Source: Pseudoalteromonas luteoviolacea
Lineage (GTDB): Bacteria; Pseudomonadota; Gammaproteobacteria; Enterobacterales; Alteromonadaceae
Length of the DNA: 64,000 nucleotides
Assembly: GCF_000814765.1 (NCBI RefSeq)
Contig: NZ_JWIC01000007.1
Location: 1 to 64,000, forward strand
Direction: 5' to 3'
Shown in pieces: positions 55,634 to 64,000 of the stretch. Position 1 is the first letter of the stretch, and the number at the start of each line of letters is the position of its first letter. The notes under the pieces were generated by a model. The model was given only the letters and a program-made list of their open reading frames with translations, was not told where the DNA came from and did no database searches. The translations under genes and the position numbers were made by a program.

Positions 55634-56112
55634 CGTCATCCTGACTAAGGTCAGGATCCATTTTTTGCTCACCCAAAGCGCTGACTATTGAGATTGTTTA
55701 AAAGAATGGATTGCGTGGCAAGCCCACAATGACGGGTGTTTAGATTGAAGCTGAGTTTCATCTGCGTCATCCTGACGAACGTCAGGATCCATTTTCTACT
55801 CACTCAAAGCGCTGACTATTGAGATTGTTTAAAAGAATGGATTGCGGGGCAAGCCCACAATGGCGGGCGTTTAAATAGAAAGCAGGTTTCAACCCCTTCA
55901 TCCTGACGAGCGTCAGGAACCATTTTCTGCTCATTCAAAGGGCCAATCATTCAGATTGTTTAAATGAATAGATTGCGGGGCAAGCCCACAATGACGAACG
56001 TTTAGATTTAAACAGAACCCAAACTGCGTCATCCTGATGAACGTCAGGATCCATTTTCTGCTTACCCAAAGCGCTAATCATTGAGGTTGATTAAAAGAAT
56101 GGCTTTACAATG
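55634..56112. repeat. 131-bp tandem repeats, about 3.6 copies
   Basis: Units begin at 55634, 55765, 55896 and 56027, all exactly 131 bases apart. Each starts near CGTCATCCTGAC with an inner palindrome (CCTGACGAACGTCAGG) and BamHI-like GGATCC. It runs through AAAGCGCTGAC and GATTGTTTAAAAGAATGG, and ends ATTGCGGGGCAAGCCCACAA then TGACG. The ends CGTCAT and ATGACG are inverted, as in REP/MITE-like elements of marine bacteria. The last copy is cut short. Individual copies differ at about 10 percent of positions. It does not code for protein and lies between the RTX-repeat gene and the dpt module. The bases 56113-56429 hold no gene; the dptF promoter must be there. Confidence 0.88.
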
Positions 56113-56429
56113 ATGAAGTGGAGTGCTTGCAGATATAAATTGTATTTAAGCTGCTCGGAGGGAACTATATAAGGTGTAATCCTATGTAATGTAAATTTTT
56201 AATTGTTATTGCTACCTTTAAAAGTTTTTTAATTGTTTATTGGCTTCGTATTGCGCAAACAAATTGATTTAAGGGAAGTTAAGTGCTCAAAACTTGAGCT
56301 GAAGCACTACAAATGAGTAAAAAATTCGTGTTTAATACGTCAATAATCAGAGTTTTATATTAAATCTCTGGCAATAAGTATTTACGTAACGCGGTTAAGG
56401 ACGAACGACCGTGTGATAACAGGATTTTT

Positions 56430-58023
56430 ATGCGCCTAAAAGAAGCCCTTAGTGTCATGTCAATGGCATCACCTTATGCTGTCTCTACAGAACGTAGTGA
56501 AGGTGAAATGAATCATCATCGCAGAATTAAAAAAGAGCTCTTCATTGAAATGCCGATTGAAGCTGATGTCCAAAAGCAACTTTCAAGTATGGCTTCAGGG
56601 TCCAAAGAAATCTTCTTTTTTTGTGGTAGTAGTGGTGATGGTAAATCTGAGTTACTTACCAAGTTTAAAAAGAAATTTGATGCTCGTATAAAATTTCATT
56701 TAGACGCGACACACAGTTTTGAACCAAGTCAAAATGCTATTCAAACATTGGATAAAGTATTTGCTGACTTTGATGAAGGCACCTACCCACTTGTGGTCGG
56801 TATTAATACGGGCATGCTTGGTAACTACGCCGAAGAAGGTGAAAATGTTGCTTTCAAACAGGCAATAAAATCTTATTTGTATGAAGGTGTTAAAATAGTA
56901 GGTAATATAACCTTTATTAGCTTTGAAGATTATCCAAAGTTTTACATTGACGAAACTGGCTACACAGCTGAGTTTGCGCAGAAGTTTGTTGCAGCGTTTA
57001 ACTGCGAATGACAGCTTAATCCACCAGCTTGTAGACAAAGATATTCTTGAAAACAAAGATAAAGAAAGTCGTCGTATTCAAGCCAACTATAAGTTATTAA
57101 GCTTACCCGCAGTCCAAAGCAATATAATTGAGCTTCTTTTAAAGCTCGTTTAATGCGTGACCAGTTTTTAACTGCACGTGCTTTACTAGATTTTACTTTC
57201 TTGTTAATTACCGGGGCCAAAATATTTATTTGATAACCTATTTGCTGGTGGTGATAACGAACTGGCAAATAAACTGGTAGATTTCGACCCCGCACACAAC
57301 CGCACTAAGAATATCGACTCATTTGTTATAGAAAAAGACTTAGGGCTCACAGACCAAGCTTTTGATGAGTATTGTGATTCACTTTCGCAATTTGGTATTG
57401 AGCCATTATCAAACGCGTTTTCATATTTACGGCTTTTCTATGTACTTAAAGGAGCTGAGTTTAGTAATAATTATCATGCAAAGTTTGTTCAAGATTATAG
57501 TCAAAGCCTAATTGAGCAATACGTACAAATTTATCAGTTACATAGAGATTTTGATAATAGTGGTAAACAACGAAAGCAGTTAAAACCTTTCTATAACGAG
57601 TTACTCCGCTCTGCAATTAGAAAGTACAACAACCGCAATGCTCCGCAACTAGATAAAGGGCAATACTTAATAAAAGAACTGAACGGTTATCAGCTAGTTG
57701 CTGAGCTTGAAGTGAAAGCAGACCATAAAAACATCATCAACCATCCGCCCAAAAGCTCTGCCAGTTTTACAGCGTGTCTAAATGTACAAGGTGAGTCTCT
57801 CACAATTCCTGTGACTCTTAATTTACTCGAACTTATACAACGAATAGAAGACGGCTATCGACCAAATAAACACGACAAAAACACAGTTGTGTTGTTAGAT
57901 GAACTCATTGAAGACATCTCCAAAGTCGCTAATAAAGTTAACACACTCAAAATTTTGAAGGGCAATACTAGCATTGGTATTAAAAAAGTTGATGAAGATG
58001 AATTTGAAGTGAGTGGCATTTAA
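56430..58023 (+). CDS. dptF: DNA phosphorothioation-dependent restriction protein DptF, frameshifted
   Basis: This is an ATPase of about 530 residues. It opens RLKEALSVMSMASPYAVSTE, typical of DptF, with Walker A GSSGDGKSELL and Walker B-like YPLVVGINTGM. Three one-base frame changes (near 57000, 57148 and 57222, the last in an A run) separate segments that rejoin as FLQRLTANDSLIHQLVDK, RLMRDQFLTARALLDFTFLL and YLFDNLFAGGDNELANKL. The C-terminus ends at 58023. DptF with DptG and DptH forms the restriction arm of the Dnd phosphorothioate system, attacking DNA lacking the sulfur mark. dptG starts one base later. Confidence 0.85.
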
Positions 58024-58024
58024 T

Positions 58025-59367
58025 ATGTTAAAAGAAACACTAACACCACCAGAGAAAAATGGATTTGGTTCATTTTTACCTTTAAGAACAAAGACAAACA
58101 CTATAAGTTTTGCTGGGACACAATTCTTGGTCTTTTTGTTCACCTGCTTTACGACAAGGCGCTAGTTAAAGAAAACGTAGATAGCTTTAAAGAGTTATGT
58201 GAAACGCGGATAACAGAAAAAGTAGATGAAGTTGAGCTATGGTCAGTGCTTGAGAAAATGTACTTTGTGAACGACCAGCTTTATAAAGTGTCACCCGAAC
58301 TACTGATTTTTAAAGCTGTAGATAAAGAAATTAGTGAAAATGATAAAAAAATGGGAGCGATGTTTGCTGGTCTATTAAATGGCTTTAGCCTTACAAAGTC
58401 CCCTGAGAGTGAATTAAACTTTTTAGAGCAAGAAATTAAAAACGAGTTTGATAGCTTTTATGTAACTGGTAAAAAAGCTGAATCAAAGTATAAAGAACTG
58501 CCCACCTACCTACCGTTTTTAACTGGTTACTTTAAAAAAGACTTAACCTTCTTAAACGACCACCCTAATTATTTGATTAATAACTTTAATGCGATGATCA
58601 GACTATACGGTTTTTTATATATTTCGCAAATGGCACTGAATATAAAAGACTGGACTAACGGTGAGCCTAAAAGTAAGCCTTGCTTTTTTATATTAGATAA
58701 CGAAAGAGCAAGTGAAGAACGAACACAAGTAAAGGCATTTGGTTATAAGCAACTCCACGAATATATACACTTTTTATTTCCATATTTGTTTATGAATGAA
58801 GCGCTACAGCCAAATGATAAAAATAATAATATTCGACCGCTTTGGCAGCTTTATACAGAGTTAAATGAGCAGAACAGCGATGAACAACAAAGCACGTTGG
58901 CAAAGCTTAACCAATTCGGTAATGAGTTTGTACAGCAGCGTGTCGCTGCGAAACGTTTTAACAAAGAACAAATTTGGCAAAACCAAGATAGCATTGAAGA
59001 TGCTATTAGAGCTTTGTTAAAAGTTACTTATGCCCAGTTTGATCGAAAAACAGGGCGATTAGCGCAATATAACGAAACACCTGTAAAAGGCATGGTTAAT
59101 CAAATATTAAACCCTTTCATTCAAAAAAGAGGTAAAGCAGGGCAAGTACTCACCTTTAATCAAGATTTAATTGTGTTACTTACAAACCTAGCTATAGGCA
59201 CACATGAAAAGTTACGTTTTCACGAGCTTGTAAAAGAGTTCGAAGCAAGAGGCGTATTTTTTGATAAACAAAGCCAACAAACCTTAATAGATTTTTATGA
59301 GCGCATGGGCAATGTAGAAAGAATGAGTGATAGCGGGGATGCAGTGTATGTTAGAAAAACAGTTTGA
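58025..59367 (+). CDS. dptG: DNA phosphorothioation-dependent restriction protein DptG, frameshifted
   Basis: This is a protein of about 447 residues, the middle gene of the dptFGH operon. It starts MLKETLTPPEKNGFGSFLPL; after a one-base change near 58085 it continues KHYKFCWDTILGLFVHLLYD and runs uninterrupted to 59367. It has no nucleotide-binding motif, as expected for DptG, whose biochemical role is not established but which is needed for restriction with DptF and DptH. Assignment rests on order, size and N-terminal similarity. The dptH start overlaps its 3' end by about 20 bases. Confidence 0.8.
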
Positions 59368-62300
59368 AGAGTTTTTAGTTGCGCATTTTAATCAATGGGC
59401 GACGAATGAAATAAAAGTAGGTTTCAGATACCAGTTCACATGCCCTGATGCAGGGAAAGGGTACAAACTTTATCAAGCGTTTACCAAAGAATCACAAACA
59501 CACATTAATGTAAAAGGTATCAACTTACCTACATTAAAGTATGGTGATGTTGAGCTAATTCCTGTTTATGAAGGTGAAAACTTTACCGAAAACTACATTG
59601 CACATTTACGTGATGAAGTTTCAGCCCTTGAGGGCGAAACTAAAGGCACGGCTTTACTTGTTATACATAATTCGTTACTTGATACACTTAAAAATTCAAC
59701 CGAAGACGTTGCGCAACAAGGTGCTGTTTGGCATCCACAACAAATAAAGCAGCTTTTACATGGGTTAATTGACCAAAAAGGCGACCTTGCACAAATTTCA
59801 GAATGCTTACTTGATTTTAGCTTTGAAGAAATACTCGAAGATGAAGCCACCATGTTTGGCTTTGAAAAGCTTTATTATGCGATTGCCGACGGGGATTTAC
59901 GTTTTGAAGAAACAGGTAGACTTCGAGATGAGCAGCTTATTAAGGGAACTTGGGATGATAAAGACGCGATTAGAGAACGCCTAGAGTTAAATAGTAAGTT
60001 AAGCGATAAGCTCGATTTTATTACCCATCATTTCCCTAATGAGCTAGAAGATAAACTCGCTGCGGAAGACTTAGGCGAAAAGTTCGTTAAAGAACATTTC
60101 CCAAAAGACGATGTTGAACGATATAAAACAACGCTAGATCTAGGCGAATGTTTAGCTGAGCAAGATAAAAACCGTACTGAGCTATTAGAGCTTGAGAGTA
60201 TTAAAGCCCCGCATTTGGAGTATGTAACAAAAACCAAAACAGAGAGCGGTGCAGGTCTTAGAGAAAACCATATACTGTTATTTTTAGAAGCTGATCAACA
60301 CGCCTTTGAGTTAGATTTAAGCTTTATCAAACAAAAACTAAAAGACAGTTATTGTTCGGTGCAGCATGATAACTACGAGCAAAAAGCAGTAGTCACAATT
60401 AAAAATTTAGGCGGTGTGCGTAGCCGTGCAATTGTAACAGGCAGCTTTAACGGGCAAGCAAGATATATTGCAGTACAAGTTAAAACTGATAAACCCAAAG
60501 AAACCCACAAGTTTAAAATTTTAGTACTGCGAAAAAATGACTTTTTCGAAGAAGGTTTCAAACATAACTTTTTAGTTGAACCTGATAAGAAAAAGCAGTA
60601 CATCACTTTACAAACAGACGATAACTCCCTGCAAATAGCTGAAGAGGGTAATGCTGCTACCGTACAAAGAAACGAAGAGTGTTTGAATAACCAAGAGTTT
60701 GCCACGGTTGATTTTAAAAAACTTGCCAGTGAGTCAGACGAAGTATGTTTTACGGTAGAGGGTAAAGAAACAAAACTGACCTTTAATGTTGAAGGCGAAG
60801 TATCAACGGACTCTTTATCATTACCACTGCTGCTGGATCAAGGCCGCTTCAACCATATATTTGAAGATGATTACTACGGGCAATTTAATCGCAGCAAAAA
60901 TAAAGTTCAAATAGATGGTAAAGAAATAGCGCCCAAAGCAAAGCGTTTAACCTTACTGCAATATGAAGCACAGCTTGTTGATAAGTCAACTTTAAGTAAG
61001 CAGACTAATGGGCAAACACTACTGCATGACATAGAAGGCGTATATAACGAGTTATTTTTAGCGTATCGCGATTTATTTGATTACTTACATAAAACTAAAA
61101 CGCTTATTAGCCTGGCTGGTTGGGGAGCTGAATTACGACAAATCATCACTAAAATTGTAGCGGCTTACCAACAAGAGATTAATCAAATACCTTTTAATGC
61201 GCCATTAAGTAAGGCTCAAAAAACCTTGGTGAATATTGGTTTTGCTGAATTTTCTGAGCAGGAATATATTACACCTTTACACCCACTTGTTTTAGCTTAT
61301 AACGCCAATCTAGCAAGTGTGTTAGCGGAAGATAAGAAGAACATTGGCAGTTTTAAAAAACTACCGCCAGTCACAATTAACCGCTTAACTGTGCAAGGTT
61401 TAATGCCGTTTGTGTATGACGCGAAAAATGATTTCTCATACAACCATTCTGAGAAAGAAAATGTTTTTTGGTCAAAGCTATTCCGCAACAAGAAAGCAGT
61501 TATGACTTTGTACGTAGTTTAGTAAAAGACAAGGTAAACAAGTTCACAGCAGCCTTTAAACCTGTTTGTAGCTGGTAATAAAACTACCTTGATTATTAAC
61601 TCAGTTAACAATCAACAAAATAAAGAAGTGTTCTTAGGGTTAATTGACTACATCAAATTGAAAAAGGACAAAGTCACAAACATACATGTGAATTTGTACG
61701 ACGAAGCCGAAAGCTACTGTTGGTTTGATAAATTTGCAGACACAGCAAGTTATGACGAGCTAAAAGACCTGTGCGAACTCAATAAAGGATCAGCTAAAAC
61801 ACAAGCTGATAGCATTATTGATTTGCTACGTACACGTTTAACCTATAGCAAGTTTACGCACGACAAAGGTGAAAAAGCACAAGCCTATGCGCATATGAGC
61901 TTTTTCAAAAATAATGAGCGTGTGCAAGCAACTGATGTTGACGTGTTAAAGCAAAAAACGGGTGTTGCGTGTCATGGTTTGATGCCAGGCGAAGCAGCAA
62001 CCAACAAAAATGGCCGTTACTACACCGCATTTGGTTTACATGGTATTGATACTAGCGAAGCGCCGCAGCTTGAACTTGTTGCTAAATACAGTGGGCTAGT
62101 TAAACCTGCGCGCAGCCAACACGAAGAATACAACCCATCACGTTCACAAGCGCTTGTGGTGACCGAAGAGTTTAAAACGCTACTTGAGCGCTCTTACGAA
62201 AACTCTATTTGGACAACCATTATTGACCCGAAAGTCACCTTAGAGTTTTTTGAAAACCAAAAGAACATGGTGCTTATTCATTACTCAGACAATTACACAA

Positions 62301-64000
62301 ACTCAGTGAATTACGACGCGATCACCGTAACTAAGCAAACTGGTTTGTATAACAAGGTACTTGAAAGTGATGATGGCGGTATTATTGAAGAGTTCAATGC
62401 CTTTAATGGCGAATGGTTACTTAACCTAGTTACAGCCAATGACAACGAGCGTAAAGAAAAACGCGGCATTATTTGTGCCTACAAATATGTAAATTGTTTA
62501 CTCGCTAAAAGTGATATTACTTGGGTGCCTCTTTCAATTGCAGAAGTAATTCGTGTGGCAGGCAACCTTGGCTTAAATATGGCTGATAGTGACTTGTCAC
62601 GTTTGGCGCAGGGCTTTAAAAAAGGCGTGATCTCTGACGACATCTTGTTTGTTGGCTTTAAAGACCAACAAATTATTCTATTACCTGTAGAGGTAAAAAC
62701 AGGTAAACGCCAAACCCACAGTAAAGGTGTTAAACAAGCACAAGAATTAAAAAGCTACTTTGAATCTTTACTTGGTCAACAAACATTAGCAGGGCACTTA
62801 TACCGTGGCTTATTTATGCGCCAAGTGCTGATGCAAATTGATAAATACAAATTGTATAACGTGTATGAAAATGATTACTTTGATGTGATTGAAGACAACA
62901 GCGCATATTGGTTACAAGGTGATTATCAACTTGCAGAGTTAACCGATTACCCAGCTGGGTTATTGTTTGTAAATGTAGAAGATTCTTATTTCGCCCAAGC
63001 TAAGTTTACTCTTGAAAGTAATATCTTAAAAATTGAAGTGCCTGCAGCTTGTTTAAGCCACTGGGTCAAAACACCTATGCAAACATTATTTGCTGAACTC
63101 ACACCAGCAAAACTCCACCATATAGATGAGCGGTACATTCTTAATGAAAAAACTACAGTTAATTTATTAAGCGAGATACATAAAGTGGCTGATTCTGCCA
63201 CAAAACAACAGGTTGAAAAACAGGCTACTGTTGACTTGAAGGAGCCAAATACCAGTCAAAATGGAGAAACTGAAAATAAAAGTAGCAGTGAAGAACTACA
63301 AAGCAATGAACACTTAAAAGTATTAGTAGGTCATGTATTATCCCAAAACACACCTGTATACTGGGAGCCCACAAACACCGCTAAGTTTATGAATACTAAC
63401 TCGGGTATTATCGGCACGATGGGTACTGGTAAAACCCAGTGTACAAAATCGGTAGTAACTCAGCTTTATCGTAACCAGCATAATAATGTAGATGGTAAAC
63501 CAATTGGTATTTTGATTTTCGATTACAAATCTGACTATGTTGATGATAAGTTTTTAAATGCTACTAACGGCAAATCATTTAACTTAGATTGCTTACCATA
63601 CAACCCTTTGAGCTTGTTTGGGAATAAGCCAAAGCTGCCAGTGCATACAGCTAGTGCTTTTGCTACAACAATGACAAAGGCTTTTGGGTTAGGACCTAAA
63701 CAGCAAACAAAGCTTAAAAATCTGATTTTAGAAGCTTACCAAAATGTTGGAATTGATCGTTCTGATAAAACTACGTGGAATATACCCGCACCGACTTTAA
63801 GTGATCTTTGGGACCTTTATCTTGAGCAAGAAAAGGTCGAACAAGACTCGCTATATGCCGCATTAGATAGTTTAGTTTCTTTTGAAGTATTTGAACCTTG
63901 TGCTAATAAAGTTAAAAGTTTGTACGACTTAGTTGATGGCGTAACGGTTATTGAGCTGGCTGGTTACGATACAAGCATCCAAAATCTTGTTGTTGCACTC
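59348..64000 (+). CDS. dptH: DNA phosphorothioation-dependent restriction protein DptH, frameshifted, 3' end outside window
   Basis: This very large protein (over 1550 residues in view) starts at ATG 59348 (MLEKQFEEFLVAHFNQWATN). The first frame ends at 61522. One-base changes near 61493 and 61563 join it to a frame that then stays open to the last base of the window. The C-terminal part has a HerA/FtsK-like ATPase: Walker A GTMGTGKTQCTKS at about 63418 and Walker B GILIFDYKSDY at about 63508. Before it, IILLPVEVKTGK with RQTHSKGVKQAQEL resembles a PD-(D/E)XK nuclease core (E-x-K). That combination, nuclease-like plus translocase, fits the restriction effector of the Dnd system. Confidence 0.85.

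Noticed and set aside
55634..56112. Regular repeats that could be taken for a CRISPR array
   Set aside because: The whole 131-base unit is repeated with no unique spacers, and no cas genes are near. It is a tandem repeat of REP/MITE-like units.

Overview
The window reads as a chromosomal segment of a marine gammaproteobacterium of the Pseudoalteromonas/Alteromonadales type. This is inferred from the low GC content, the mixture of ATG/GTG/TTG starts, the typical S9 peptidase, M6 protease, RTX, H-NOX and TonB repertoire, and Fur-type iron operators. No rRNA, tRNA or CRISPR array was seen.

Layout. 0-19.9 kb is a patchwork of single genes: an alpha/beta hydrolase, an IS5-family transposase remnant, an acyltransferase-3/SGNH protein, an esterase, a DUF2975/XRE pair, an S9 lipoprotein peptidase, an HTH-DUF4177 protein, a tannase-family hydrolase behind a perfect 7-1-7 Fur box, a very large beta-propeller histidine kinase, a diguanylate cyclase, a lipoprotein and a GNAT enzyme. 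20-30 kb holds a RecQ-family helicase, a Fur-boxed TonB receptor with a two-component system, a CE2-like SGNH esterase, an SRPBCC/AraC pair and an SDR. 30.3-32.7 kb is a small accessory island. It has three short paralogous peptides sharing a KGSGPRQQ-type motif after a leader-like QVFAG segment, a translationally coupled membrane protein, two HTH regulators, a tandem duplication with truncated gene copies, and a duplicated SDR 3' end at its edge. 32.7-39.1 kb carries nfeD/stomatin, a methyltransferase, nudB, a TPR protein and an M6 metalloprotease.

39.3-48.4 kb is a Fur-boxed five-gene biosynthetic operon (acyl reductase-like, class III aminotransferase, SRPBCC, acyl-CoA dehydrogenase-like, formyltransferase-like) followed by an RND exporter pair. 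I do not recognise it as a described pathway. 49-53.6 kb has a MerR regulator, three tandem paralogous membrane proteins and an H-NOX/histidine kinase nitric-oxide sensing pair. 54-55.5 kb is a Sec-exported RTX-repeat protein, followed by exact 131-bp tandem repeats. 56.4-64 kb is a phosphorothioation-dependent restriction module (dptF-dptG-dptH), with dptH running off the window end.

The best candidates for something undescribed are the three-peptide island (30.3-32.7 kb) and the iron-regulated biosynthetic/efflux cluster (39.3-48.4 kb). A strong caution applies to the whole window. Ten otherwise complete genes are broken by single-base frameshifts, mostly in or next to homopolymer runs, which looks more like uncorrected sequencing indels than mass pseudogenisation. 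I annotate those genes over their full repaired extents.
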